Origin: Rhodoferax sp. U11-2br
GTDB lineage: Bacteria > Pseudomonadota > Gammaproteobacteria > Burkholderiales > Burkholderiaceae_C
DNA length: 64,000 nt
NCBI RefSeq assembly: GCF_018619435.1
Contig: NZ_JAHFZF010000001.1
Span: 1 to 64,000, forward strand
Direction of reading: 5' to 3'
Below the pieces are notes generated by a model that worked only from the letters and a program-made list of their open reading frames with translations, was not told the origin of the DNA and did not search any database. Of the stretch, positions 35,035-43,703 are shown piece after piece. A program made the position numbers and the translations under genes. How positions within the stretch are numbered: the first letter of the stretch is position 1; each line of letters begins with the position of its first letter.

Positions 35035-36485
35035 GCACCCAGGCAATGGAGACACCCCGCAAGCTGTCGCTGCGCAGCTACCTGATGCTGGGCATTTTGT
35101 TGCCAGTGGTGCTGTTCATTGTGCTCGACACCGTGGTGCTCTACAGCCAGGCGCTGGAGGCTGTCAACACCGCCTACGACCGCACCCTGCTGGCCTCGGC
35201 CAAGTCGATTGGGGAACGCATCAGCGCCAACGGCGAGGCCGAGGAGGCCCAGCTCAGCGCGGCGGTGCCCTACGCGGCACTGGAGGTGTTCGAAGCCGAC
35301 AACCGCAGCCGCATGATGTACCGCATCTCCAACACCCGGGGGGAGCTGATCGACGGTTTTGCCGACCTGCGCGCCTGGCACGGCAGTCTGCCGCAACACG
35401 GCCCCTATGCGGCGCTGGTCGATTTTTACAACGATGTCTACCGTGGCGACCCGGTCCGGGTGGCGGTGCTGCTGCAACCGGTGGCGGTGCAAAACGCCCG
35501 CGTCATGGCGGTGGTGCAGGTGGCCGAAACCCTGGAGCTGCGCCGCACACTGGCGCGCCAGATCCTGATCAACACCTTGCTGCGCCAGCTGGCGCTGGTG
35601 TCGGTGATTGCGCTGGTGGTGTTTGTGGTGGTGCAACGCGCCACCAAACCGGTGCGCCAGCTCAGTGAGCAGTTGCGCCAGCGCCGGGTGGACGACCTGA
35701 CCCCCTTGCAGATGGCCGACGCACCCACCGAACTGCTGCCGCTGATGGACGCCACCAACACCACCATGAGCCGCCTCAAGGACCTGCTGGACAACCAGAA
35801 ACGTTTTGTGCGCGACACCGCCCACCAGCTGCGCACCCCGCTGGCGGTGCTCAAGGTACAGGTGCAGTCGGCCTTGCGCGGTGATGTGGAGCACCAGCAG
35901 GCTTTGCAGGAGATCAGCCACACGGTACAACGCGCCACCCTGCTGGCCAACCAGATGTTGTCGCTGGCCAAGGTGGCCCAGCTGGCGCAGGAACACCCGG
36001 ACCCCGCCCAAAGCCTGGACTGGGCACTGGTGCTGCGCGAGGTGGCACTGGACCTGTCCCCGCTGATTGCCGAACAGGAGCTGGACTTTGACATCCAAAC
36101 CACCCACGCCAGCATACAGACCCATGACTGGATGCTGCGTGAACTCACGCGCAACCTGTTGCACAACGCCATCCGCTACAGCCCGCGCGGCGGCCGCCTG
36201 CACCTGCGCCTGACACGCGACCGTCGCTGGGCCACCCTGGTCATTGCCGACAGCGGGCCGGGCATTTCGGACGAACTGCGCAAGCGCCTGTTCCAGCCGT
36301 TTTCAGCCGGCCAGGCCAGCAGCGGCTCGGGCCTGGGGCTGGCGATCTGCCTGGAAATCACCCGCACCCTGGGTGGCCACATCGAGCTGGTCAACCGCGA
36401 AATCCAGGGCCAGCGCGACGGACTCGACACCATCGCCCGGCTGCCGCTGGCAGCAAGCACAGTCGCGACCCAACGAGTAAACTGA
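35031..36485 (+). CDS. tctE: Sensor histidine kinase TctE
   Basis: A 484-residue membrane kinase. TM1 is residues about 18-40, a periplasmic domain follows to about 175 and TM2 is about 180-205. The dimerisation domain has the phosphorylated His in RFVRDTAHQLRTPLAVLK, and the ATPase domain has ELTRNLLHNAIRYS, IADSGPGIS and GSGLGLAICLEI. Its ATG overlaps the tctD stop (ATGA). Known TctE senses carboxylates such as citrate and drives TctD. The signal here is inferred from the nearby transporter. Confidence 0.93.
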   Translation: MSTQAMETPRKLSLRSYLMLGILLPVVLFIVLDTVVLYSQALEAVNTAYDRTLLASAKSIGERISANGEAEEAQLSAAVPYAALEVFEADNRSRMMYRISNTRGELIDGFADLRAWHGSLPQHGPYAALVDFYNDVYRGDPVRVAVLLQPVAVQNARVMAVVQVAETLELRRTLARQILINTLLRQLALVSVIALVVFVVVQRATKPVRQLSEQLRQRRVDDLTPLQMADAPTELLPLMDATNTTMSRLKDLLDNQKRFVRDTAHQLRTPLAVLKVQVQSALRGDVEHQQALQEISHTVQRATLLANQMLSLAKVAQLAQEHPDPAQSLDWALVLREVALDLSPLIAEQELDFDIQTTHASIQTHDWMLRELTRNLLHNAIRYSPRGGRLHLRLTRDRRWATLVIADSGPGISDELRKRLFQPFSAGQASSGSGLGLAICLEITRTLGGHIELVNREIQGQRDGLDTIARLPLAASTVATQRVN

Positions 36486-36507
36486 AAAACCACCAAGGAG
36501 TTCAACC

Positions 36508-37143
36508 ATGTTGCCAAACACCAAGACACCCGGTTTTTTCTGGCGCCCATCGATCATCCCTAGCCTGCTGGCTGGCACCACGCTGTGTATGGGCCTGCTC
36601 ACCGGCACGGGCGCCATGGCACAAACCAGCCCGGCCACCTCCGCCGCTTCCGGGGCCAGTCCTGCCGCTTGTCCGGCCATCCTGAACCACAGCTTCAACC
36701 GGCTGCAGGACGAAGCGCCGCAGAACCTGTGCCAATACGCGGGCAAGGTGGTGCTGGTGGTCAACACCGCAAGTTACTGCGGCTTCACCGGCCAGTACGA
36801 AGGACTGGAGGCGCTTTACGCCAAGTACCAGGCCAAAGGATTGGTGGTGCTGGGCTTCCCGTCCAACGACTTTGGCCAGCAGGAGCCCGACTCCAACAAA
36901 CAGATTGCCGACTTCTGCTTCAACACCTACGGCGTCAAGTTCCCGATGTTTTCCAAATCCGTGGTGTCTGGCGCAGGCCGCAACCCCTTGTTTGCCCAGC
37001 TGGCACAAGCCACCGGCACCGCCCCCAAATGGAATTTCTACAAGTACCTGATTGACCGCAACGGCAAGGTGGTGGACAGCTACAGCAGCCTGACCGGCCC
37101 GACCAGCCGCAGCCTGATTGCCGACATCGAGCGCGCACTCTGA
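36508..37143 (+). CDS. Periplasmic glutathione peroxidase-family protein
   Basis: A 211-residue thiol peroxidase of the GPx family. The catalytic Cys lies in NTASYCGFTGQYEGL, the Gln/Trp region in GFPSNDFGQQEP and WNFYKYLIDRNG, so it is a Cys- (not Sec-) type enzyme that reduces peroxides, probably with thioredoxin-like donors. An N-terminal hydrophobic segment (residues 18-36) ending in AMA-QT is a signal peptide, so the mature form should be periplasmic, unlike the commoner cytoplasmic BtuE type. AAGGAG lies 7 bp before the ATG. Confidence 0.92.
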   Translation: MLPNTKTPGFFWRPSIIPSLLAGTTLCMGLLTGTGAMAQTSPATSAASGASPAACPAILNHSFNRLQDEAPQNLCQYAGKVVLVVNTASYCGFTGQYEGLEALYAKYQAKGLVVLGFPSNDFGQQEPDSNKQIADFCFNTYGVKFPMFSKSVVSGAGRNPLFAQLAQATGTAPKWNFYKYLIDRNGKVVDSYSSLTGPTSRSLIADIERAL

Positions 37144-37166
37144 GCCGACAAAACAGCAGCTGACAC

Positions 37167-37583
37167 ATGGACAAATTGCGCATCGACAAATGGCTCTGGG
37201 CCGCCCGCTTCTACAAAACCCGCAGCCTGGCCTGCGACGAGATCGACAAAGGCCGAGTCCAGGTCAACGGCGCCACAGCCAAACCCGCGCGCGAGGTCAA
37301 GGCGGGTGACAGCGTGCAACTGCGCAATGGCACCATCACCCGCACAGTGACGGTGCTGGCAGTCAGTGACAAACGTGGCCCGGCGCCGCAGGCCGCCCTG
37401 CTGTTCGAGGAAACCGCCGAATCTGTGCAACAACTCCAGCAAGCCTTGGAGCAACGCCGCCTGGCACCCGAACCCGCGCTGACCCTGACCCAAGGCCGCC
37501 CCACCAAACGCGACCGCCGCGACGCCGACAAATTGCGCGGCGACGCCTGGGGTGACCGCTGGAGTGCGTCGCTGGAGCGGTAA
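37167..37583 (+). CDS. hslR: Heat-shock protein 15-like S4-domain RNA-binding protein
   Basis: A 138-residue protein with an N-terminal S4 domain (MDKLRIDKWLWAARFYKTR, then GRVQVNGATAKPAREVKAGD) and a basic C-terminal tail. E. coli Hsp15 binds stalled 50S subunits carrying nascent chains and recycles them. Length and domain layout match. It starts 23 bp after the peroxidase gene and probably shares its transcript. Confidence 0.93.
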   Translation: MDKLRIDKWLWAARFYKTRSLACDEIDKGRVQVNGATAKPAREVKAGDSVQLRNGTITRTVTVLAVSDKRGPAPQAALLFEETAESVQQLQQALEQRRLAPEPALTLTQGRPTKRDRRDADKLRGDAWGDRWSASLER

Positions 37584-37648
37584 AGCAGCGATTTGGCATC
37601 GCCTGATGTGCAACGGGCAAAAACCGTTGCGGTCTGGCGCCTTGTGTG

Positions 37649-37728
37649 GCAGAGGCTGGGCTATGGGCGCTCACCTCAGACGCGCTGCGCTTTGCGACAT
37701 CGGCGATCCCCCATAGCCCAGCCTCTGC
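37649..37728. repeat. Hairpin element 1 with conserved loop
   Basis: The left arm GCAGAGGCTGGGCTATGGG (37649-37667) and right arm CCCATAGCCCAGCCTCTGC (37710-37728) are perfectly complementary over 19 bp. The 42-nt loop contains CCTCAGACGCGCTGCGCTTT followed by GCGACATCGGC (37674-37704), which is repeated without change in hairpin element 2. Confidence 0.9.
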
Positions 37729-37799
37729 TGCGAGCGTTCTGGTTGGCCAGCATGGAACGGCCAACTGCGAACTCGTCGACAAGCTCAACGACTGTTTCA

Positions 37800-37884
37800 G
37801 GCCGTGTGGGCTCAGGCCGGGGGCCGAGGGCCTCAGACGCGCTGCGCTTTGCGACATCGGCCCCCGGCCTGAGCCCACACGGCC
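37800..37884. repeat. Hairpin element 2 with conserved loop
   Basis: A perfect 28-bp inverted repeat: the left arm (37800-37827) starts GGCCGTGTGGGCTCAGGCCG, and the right arm (37857-37884) is its exact reverse complement. The 29-nt loop carries the same CCTCAGACGCGCTGCGCTTT-GCGACA as element 1. The arms have no similarity to those of element 1. Confidence 0.92.
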
Positions 37885-37982
37885 CGCCACTGCTGTCAGC
37901 GCGCCAAGCAACTGACCCGGTCTTCAGTCTCTTCACCGGCTTACTCGAGACAACAACAGGACCGTCAGGCACACAAAGCAAA

Positions 37983-38017
37983 AACCCGCATAGATCAACC
38001 GATGCGGGTTCTTCTTT
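37983..38017. terminator. Terminator hairpin between hslR and acs
   Basis: AACCCGCAT-N10-ATGCGGGTT followed by CTTCTTT. A 9-bp stem with a short T-rich run on the plus strand and an A-run on the other side, so it could end transcription from both hslR and acs. Confidence 0.7.
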
Positions 38018-38040
38018 GTGACTGGCTATGCACCAGTATT

Positions 38041-38098
38041 TTAGATAAAAACTGCCTCTATCCCTTATTTAACAAGGGCCAGTAGCTATGGTTTTGAT
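38041..38098 (-). repeat. Dispersed palindromic repeat copy downstream of acs
   Basis: On the minus strand it reads CATAGCTAC, TGGCCCTTGTTAAATAAGGGATA, GAGGCAG and a T-rich tail. It begins right at the acs stop codon. Same family as the copy at 20613-20654. Confidence 0.75.
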
Positions 38099-40092
38099 CA
38101 GTAGGTCTGCCCCAGCTGGCTCAGGATCGCCGGGTTTTCCAGGGTCGAGGTGTCCTGAGTGATGGTTTCGCCCTTGGCCAGGGAGCGCAGCAGGCGACGC
38201 ATGATCTTGCCGGAACGGGTCTTGGGCAGGTTTTCGCCAAAACGGATGTCCTTGGGTTTGGCAATCGGGCCGATTTCCTTGGCCACCCAGTCGCGCAGTT
38301 CCTTGGCAATCTGTTTGGCCTCGTCACCCGAGGGCACACCACGCTTGAGCACCACAAAGGCGCAGATGGCTTCACCGGTCAGGTCGTCCGGGCGGCCCAC
38401 CACGGCGGCTTCGGCCACCAGGTCGGTCTTGGCGACCAGGGCGGATTCGATCTCCATCGTGCCCATGCGGTGGCCGGAGACGTTGAGCACATCGTCAATC
38501 CGGCCAGTGATGCGGAAGTAGCCACGGTCGGCGCTGCGCACCGCGCCGTCACCGGCCAGGTAATAAGTGCCACCCATTTCTGCCGGGAAATAACTCGACT
38601 TGAAGCGCGCCGGGTCGTTCCAGATGGTGCGGATCATCGACGGCCAGGGGCGTTTGATGACCAGCATGCCGCCCGAGCCGTTGGGCACGTCGTGACCGGC
38701 TTCATCGACAATGGCAGCCATGATGCCGGGCAGCGGCAAGGTGCAGCTCCCAGGCACCAGCGGCGTCGCGCCAGGCAGCGGCGTGATCATGTGGCCACCG
38801 GTTTCGGTCTGCCAGAAGGTGTCGACGATCGGGCATTTTTCTTTGCCGATGTTCTTGTAGTACCACATCCAGGCTTCCGGGTTGATCGGTTCACCGACCG
38901 AACCCAGGATGCGCAGGCTCGACAGGTCAGAGCGGTCCGGGTGCACCTTGGGGTCACTTTCGGCCGACTTGATCAGCGAGCGGATCGCGGTGGGGGCGGT
39001 GTAGAAAATGCTGCATTTGTGGCGCTCAATCATCTGCCAGAAACGCCCGGCGTTCGGGTAGGTTGGCACGCCTTCAAAAATGATCTGGGTGGCACCCGCA
39101 GCCAGCGGGCCGTAACCGACATAGGCGTGGCCGGTGATCCAGCCGATGTCAGCCGTGCACCAGAACACGTCGTCCCCTCGCAGGTCAAAGGTCCAGTCCA
39201 TGGTCAGCTTGGACCACAGCACAAAACCGCCAGTGGCATGCTGCACACCCTTGGGTTTGCCGGTGGAGCCGGAGGTGAACAAGATGAACAGCGGGTGCTC
39301 GGCGCCCACCATCACCGGCGCACAGGTGGTGCTTTGGCCGGCCAGCGCTTCGGTGAAGGTGATGTCGCGCCCGGCGACCATGTTGCATTGGGTTGGGGTG
39401 CGCTCAAATACCAGCACGGTCTTGATCGATTCACAACCGCCCAGACCCAGGCCTTCGTCGACGATGGATTTGAGCGGCAACTCCTTGCCACCGCGCATCT
39501 GGAAGTTAGCGGTAACCACCGCCACTGCACCGGCGTCGATGATGCGCTCTTGCAAAGCCTTGGCCGAGAAGCCGCCAAACACCACGCTGTGGGTGGCGCC
39601 GATGCGGGCGCAGGCCTGCATGGCAATCACACCCTCCAACGTCATGGGCATATAGATCAGAACGCGGTCACCCTTCTGGATGCCACGGGCGGTCAGGGCG
39701 TTGGCAAACTGGCTGACCTTGGCCAACAGTTCCTTGTAGGTGGTCTTGGTGACTTCGCCACCGTCGGATTCAAAAATGACCGCCACCTTGTTCTCATTGG
39801 GCGTGCCCATGTGTTTGTCGAGGCAGTTGTACGAGGCGTTGAGTTCGCCGTCTTCAAACCAGGTGTAGAACGGGGCGTTGGACTCGTCGAGGACTTTGGT
39901 GAACGGTTTGTTCCAGACCACGTTTTCACGTGCCAGGCGCGCCCAGAAACCTTCAAAGTCATTGGCTGCTTCAGCGCACAAGGCGTTGTAGGCATCCATG
40001 CCGGAAATGCGTGCGGCTTTGACAGTCGCCTCGCTGGGTTCGAACACGCGGTTTTCAACCAGCACGGACTCAATAGCGGAAGGTGTGCTCAC
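38098..40092 (-). CDS. acs: Acetyl-CoA synthetase
   Basis: A 664-residue AMP-forming enzyme that makes acetyl-CoA from acetate, ATP and CoA. Seen: the P-loop-like [34 protein letters not shown], the [12 protein letters not shown] adenylate motif and the C-terminal catalytic Lys in [12 protein letters not shown], which is the usual acetylation site. Length is normal. It starts with GTG at 40092, supported by GAGGAG 8 bp upstream. It diverges from the UPF0114 gene. The 131-bp divergent promoter region contains a short CGCACC/GGTGCG inverted repeat (40123-40144). Confidence 0.97.
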   Translation of the reverse strand: MSTPSAIESVLVENRVFEPSEATVKAARISGMDAYNALCAEAANDFEGFWARLARENVVWNKPFTKVLDESNAPFYTWFEDGELNASYNCLDKHMGTPNENKVAVIFESDGGEVTKTTYKELLAKVSQFANALTARGIQKGDRVLIYMPMTLEGVIAMQACARIGATHSVVFGGFSAKALQERIIDAGAVAVVTANFQMRGGKELPLKSIVDEGLGLGGCESIKTVLVFERTPTQCNMVAGRDITFTEALAGQSTTCAPVMVGAEHPLFILFTSGSTGKPKGVQHATGGFVLWSKLTMDWTFDLRGDDVFWCTADIGWITGHAYVGYGPLAAGATQIIFEGVPTYPNAGRFWQMIERHKCSIFYTAPTAIRSLIKSAESDPKVHPDRSDLSSLRILGSVGEPINPEAWMWYYKNIGKEKCPIVDTFWQTETGGHMITPLPGATPLVPGSCTLPLPGIMAAIVDEAGHDVPNGSGGMLVIKRPWPSMIRTIWNDPARFKSSYFPAEMGGTYYLAGDGAVRSADRGYFRITGRIDDVLNVSGHRMGTMEIESALVAKTDLVAEAAVVGRPDDLTGEAICAFVVLKRGVPSGDEAKQIAKELRDWVAKEIGPIAKPKDIRFGENLPKTRSGKIMRRLLRSLAKGETITQDTSTLENPAILSQLGQTY

Positions 40093-40223
40093 AGATCTGT
40101 CTCCTCTTTGTTAAATGGCGGTCGCACCGTAATGTCAAGGTGCGCACTTACAAGCCACTGACTAGCCAGAGGGAAAGAGGGGCCACGATAAACTCCGCAC
40201 ATTTCCACCCTGGTTCACCCTCT

Positions 40224-40826
40224 ATGTCCACACCCACCCCCGAAAAAAGCCCGGTTCTTCGCCCGATCCCCCGCCTGATTTTTGCCAGCCGCTGGCTGCA
40301 ATTGCCGCTGTATCTGGGCTTGATTCTGGCGCAATGTGTGTACGTCTACCACTTCTGGGTGGAGCTGGTGCATCTGCTGGAGGCGGTGTTTGGCAGCCAG
40401 ACCGCACTGGCGGCTTTGGTGGAAAGCATTGGCTACCGCAGTGACGCACAGGTCACCCACCTGAATGAGACCGTGATCATGCTGGTGCTGCTGGCGCTTA
40501 TCGATGTGGTGATGATCTCCAACCTGCTGATCATGGTGATTGTGGGGGGCTACGAGACCTTTGTGTCACGCATGGACCTCGAAGGCCACCGCGACCAACC
40601 CGAGTGGCTGGACCATGTCAACGCCTCGGTGCTCAAGGTCAAGCTGGCCACCGCCATCATCGGCATCAGCTCAATCCATCTGCTCAAGACCTTCATCAAT
40701 GCCGCCAACTACAGCGACAAGGTGTTGATTGCCCAGACGGTGATTCACATCACCTTCTTGCTCTCTGCCATGGCCATCGCCTACACCGACCGGCTGATGC
40801 AGCACCCCAGCCCGGAAGGCCACTGA
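40224..40826 (+). CDS. UPF0114 (YqhA/TIGR00645) family membrane protein
   Basis: A 200-residue inner-membrane protein with four hydrophobic helices (about 23-50, 83-110, 145-165, 170-190). The segments PRLIFASRWLQLPLYLGLI and GGYETFVSRMDLEGH are characteristic of the YqhA family, whose role is not established. The ATG at 40224 matches the family N-terminus; the longer frame from 40083 crosses the acs start region. It is convergent with nhaA and the two stop codons lie within one hairpin. Confidence 0.9.
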   Translation: MSTPTPEKSPVLRPIPRLIFASRWLQLPLYLGLILAQCVYVYHFWVELVHLLEAVFGSQTALAALVESIGYRSDAQVTHLNETVIMLVLLALIDVVMISNLLIMVIVGGYETFVSRMDLEGHRDQPEWLDHVNASVLKVKLATAIIGISSIHLLKTFINAANYSDKVLIAQTVIHITFLLSAMAIAYTDRLMQHPSPEGH

Positions 40827-40852
40827 GCCAGTTGAACCAGCTCGGCTCAGTG
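40821..40852. terminator. Bidirectional hairpin spanning two stop codons
   Basis: CACTGAGCC (40821-40829) and GGCTCAGTG (40844-40852) form a perfect 9-bp stem that contains the stop codons of both the UPF0114 gene and nhaA. There is no T-tract, so it may block or stabilise the convergent transcripts rather than terminate by itself. Confidence 0.5.
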
Positions 40853-42037
40853 GGTGGCGGGTCGCCGCGACTGGGCCAACAACAGCGCCACCGCCAGCGT
40901 GGCACTGAGCAGCGAGCCCAGCAAAACCCCCATCTTGACCTGCACACCAAACGCAGCATCGGCGCCGTCAAACGCCAGCGAGCCGATGAACAGGCTCATG
41001 GTGAAGCCCACCCCACACAACACACACACACCAAAAAACTGTTGCCACGTGCTCTGATCGGGCAACTTGGCGCCGCCAAAACGCATCAGCAGCCAGGAGG
41101 CACCAAACACCCCCACGGCTTTACCCAGCACCAGGCCAGCCGCGATGCCCAAAGGCACGGCCTGCGTCAAGGTGGACAGCGTCACGCCGACCAGCGACAC
41201 ACCGGCATTGGCAAACGCAAACACCGGCAGAACCAGATAGCTCACCCAGGGGTGCAAGGCGTGTTCAGCAGTCTTCAAGGGTGAACCACCACGCCCATCC
41301 GACAAAGGCACGGCCAGTGCGGTGATCACCCCGGCCAAGGTGGCGTGGACACCTGACTTGAGCACAAACACCCAGATCACCAGCCCCACCATCACATAAG
41401 GGCCAATCGCCATCACCCGCCAGCGGTTGAGTGCCAGCAGGACCACAATGCCAGCAGCAGCGGCCAGCAACATGGTCAAGGACAGGTTGGCTGTGTAAAA
41501 GAAGGCAATCACCAGGATCGCACCGAGGTCATCGATGATCGCCACCGCCGTCAAAAAAATCTTCAGTGACGCAGGCACCCGGCTGCCCAGCAACAGCAAG
41601 ATACCCAGCGCAAACGCGATGTCGGTTGCCATCGGAATGCCCCAGCCACGCAGGCCCACCGGGTCACCGGCGTTAAAAGCAGCGTAAATCAGCGCGGGCA
41701 CCAGCATGCCACCCAGCGCCGCACCGGCGGGTAACAAAGCCTGTGCACGCGAAGCCAGCTCACCTTCGAGCAGTTCCCGCTTGATTTCCAGACCGACCAG
41801 AAAAAAGAACACCGCCATCCACAAATCGTTGATCCAGACCAGCGTGGGTTTGGTCAGCACCAGCCAGTCACCCGCCAGATGCACGGCACTGGGTGTATTC
41901 AGAAAAGAAATGTAATACGGCGCCAGCGGTGAGTTGCTGATGATCAGCGCAACCAGCGCGGCCAAGGCCAGCAACACACCACCGATGGTCTGCCCGTTGA
42001 CAAACTGGTTGACACTTCGAACGATGTTTTTGATCAT
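40847..42037 (-). CDS. nhaA: Na+/H+ antiporter NhaA
   Basis: A 396-residue inner-membrane antiporter that exports Na+ in exchange for H+ at alkaline pH. It has about 12 helices. Typical segments are WINDLWMAVFFFLVGLEIKRE, GWGIPMATDIAFALGILLLLG (Asp of the ion site) and FLTAVAIIDDLGAILVIA with the paired Asp residues essential in E. coli NhaA. Length is normal. It is divergent from fumA by about 100 bp. Confidence 0.96.
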   Translation of the reverse strand: MIKNIVRSVNQFVNGQTIGGVLLALAALVALIISNSPLAPYYISFLNTPSAVHLAGDWLVLTKPTLVWINDLWMAVFFFLVGLEIKRELLEGELASRAQALLPAGAALGGMLVPALIYAAFNAGDPVGLRGWGIPMATDIAFALGILLLLGSRVPASLKIFLTAVAIIDDLGAILVIAFFYTANLSLTMLLAAAAGIVVLLALNRWRVMAIGPYVMVGLVIWVFVLKSGVHATLAGVITALAVPLSDGRGGSPLKTAEHALHPWVSYLVLPVFAFANAGVSLVGVTLSTLTQAVPLGIAAGLVLGKAVGVFGASWLLMRFGGAKLPDQSTWQQFFGVCVLCGVGFTMSLFIGSLAFDGADAAFGVQVKMGVLLGSLLSATLAVALLLAQSRRPATH

Positions 42038-42137
42038 GGGCTGGCGACGGGTGAACCCGTGTGTTCTGAAGGGGCTTGGTTAAACTGTGATGTTATCGAA
42101 GACACCCAAACCCGCTAAACCCTTGAGGCAAATCACC

Positions 42138-43691
42138 ATGAGCACAGCCATACGCCAAGCCGACCTGATTGAATCCGTTGCCGCCGCCCTCCAGTTCATC
42201 AGTTATTACCACCCCGCCGACTACATTGCCCATCTGGCGCGCGCTTACGAGCGGGAACAAAGCGCAGCCGCCAAAGACGCCATCGCCCAAATCCTGACCA
42301 ACAGCAAGATGAGCGCCACCGGCCACCGCCCGATCTGCCAGGACACCGGCATCGTGAACGTGTTCCTCAAGGTGGGCATGGACGTGCGTTGGGAGGGTTT
42401 CACCGGCAGCCTAGACGACGCCATCAACGAAGGGGTACGCCGCGCCTACAACTTCCCGGGCAACACCTTGCGCGCCAGCGTGGTGGCCGACCCCGAGTTT
42501 TTGCGCAAAAACACCAAGGACAACACACCCGCCGTCATCAGCTGCGAGATCGTGCCCGGCAACACGGTCGAAGTGACCGTGGCGGCCAAGGGTGGCGGCT
42601 CGGAGAACAAAAGCAAGATGTACATGCTCAACCCCGGCGACAGCGTGGTCGACTGGGTGCTGAAAACCGTGCCCACCATGGGCGCGGGCTGGTGCCCACC
42701 GGGCATGCTGGGCATCGGCATTGGTGGCACGGCCGAAAAAGCCGTGTTGATGGCCAAGGAAAGCCTAATGGACGACCTGGACATGTATGAATTACAGGCC
42801 AAGGCAGCCAGCGGTGCCGAACTCTCCAGCGTTGAAAAACTGCGCCTGGAACTCTTCGAGAAAGTCAACGCGCTGGGCATCGGCGCCCAAGGCCTGGGTG
42901 GCCTGACCACGGTGTTGGACGTCAAGATCAAGATGTACCCGACCCACGCTGCCAGCAAACCGATTGCGATGATCCCGAACTGCGCCGCCACCCGCCATGC
43001 CCATTTTGTGATGGATGGCAGCGGCCCGGTTTACCTGACACCACCGTCGCTCGACACCTGGCCCGATGTGGCCTGGACACCCGATTACGTCAAGAGCAAA
43101 AAAGTCGATCTCAACACCCTGACCAAGGAAGAAGTCGCCAGCTGGAAACCGGGTGACACCTTGCTGCTCAACGGCAAGATGTTGACCGGCCGCGACGCCG
43201 CCCACAAACGCATCCAGCAGATGCTGGCCAAGGGTGAAAAACTGCCGGTCGACTTCACCAACCGGGTGATTTATTACGTTGGCCCGGTCGACCCGGTGGG
43301 TGACGAAGCGGTCGGCCCGGCTGGCCCGACCACCGCCACCCGGATGGACGGTTTCACCGAGATGATGCTGGCACAGACCGGCCTGATCGCGATGATCGGC
43401 AAGTCCGAACGCGGCCCGGTGGCGATTGAGGCCATCAAGAAACACAAGTCGGCCTATTTGATGGCCGTGGGTGGCGCGGCCTACCTGGTCAGCAAAGCCA
43501 TCAAAACCGCCAAGGTGCTGGGTTTTGCCGACCTGGGCATGGAAGCCATCTACGAGTTCGATGTGGTCGACATGCCGGTCACCGTGGCAGTGGATGCCGC
43601 AGGTATCAGCGTGCACAACACCGGCCCGGCCGAATGGAAAGAGCGCATCGCCAGTGGTGAGTTCAAGGGCATCACGGTCACCACAGCGTGA
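42138..43691 (+). CDS. fumA: Class I (iron-sulfur) fumarate hydratase
   Basis: A 517-residue oxygen-sensitive class I fumarase that interconverts fumarate and malate. The N-terminal alpha part has PICQDTGIVNVFLKVG (first cluster Cys), and the middle has IPNCAATRHAHFVMDGSGP and the GIGGTAEKAVLMAKE segment. The C-terminal beta part begins near LTKEEVASWKPGD and has GPTTATRMDGF. The two parts are fused in one chain, as in E. coli FumA. The ATG at 42138 has GAGG upstream; the frame also opens at 42087 but without a site. Confidence 0.95.
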   Translation: MSTAIRQADLIESVAAALQFISYYHPADYIAHLARAYEREQSAAAKDAIAQILTNSKMSATGHRPICQDTGIVNVFLKVGMDVRWEGFTGSLDDAINEGVRRAYNFPGNTLRASVVADPEFLRKNTKDNTPAVISCEIVPGNTVEVTVAAKGGGSENKSKMYMLNPGDSVVDWVLKTVPTMGAGWCPPGMLGIGIGGTAEKAVLMAKESLMDDLDMYELQAKAASGAELSSVEKLRLELFEKVNALGIGAQGLGGLTTVLDVKIKMYPTHAASKPIAMIPNCAATRHAHFVMDGSGPVYLTPPSLDTWPDVAWTPDYVKSKKVDLNTLTKEEVASWKPGDTLLLNGKMLTGRDAAHKRIQQMLAKGEKLPVDFTNRVIYYVGPVDPVGDEAVGPAGPTTATRMDGFTEMMLAQTGLIAMIGKSERGPVAIEAIKKHKSAYLMAVGGAAYLVSKAIKTAKVLGFADLGMEAIYEFDVVDMPVTVAVDAAGISVHNTGPAEWKERIASGEFKGITVTTA

Positions 43692-43703
43692 GTTGACTTC
43701 GGT

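Larger units (their letters stand above)
37584..38097. other. 514-bp noncoding stretch between hslR and acs
   Basis: No convincing gene is present. From left to right it holds a 19-bp-stem hairpin (37649-37728), a small hairpin GTTGGCC/GGCCAAC (37742-37765), a 28-bp-stem hairpin (37800-37884), a terminator-like hairpin (37983-38017) and a dispersed repeat copy (38041-38098). Open frames across it arise from the hairpins and change frame between the two related loops, so they are not taken as genes. Confidence 0.75.

Noticed and set aside
37363..37981. Overlapping frames of 100-180 residues across the hslR-acs gap
   Set aside because: They consist of hairpin arms and loops; the shared loop is read in different frames in the two elements, so conservation is at the DNA or RNA level and not as protein.
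38470..40161. A 563-residue plus-strand frame opposite acs
   Set aside because: acs is complete on the other strand with all motifs; the antisense product has no recognisable domain.
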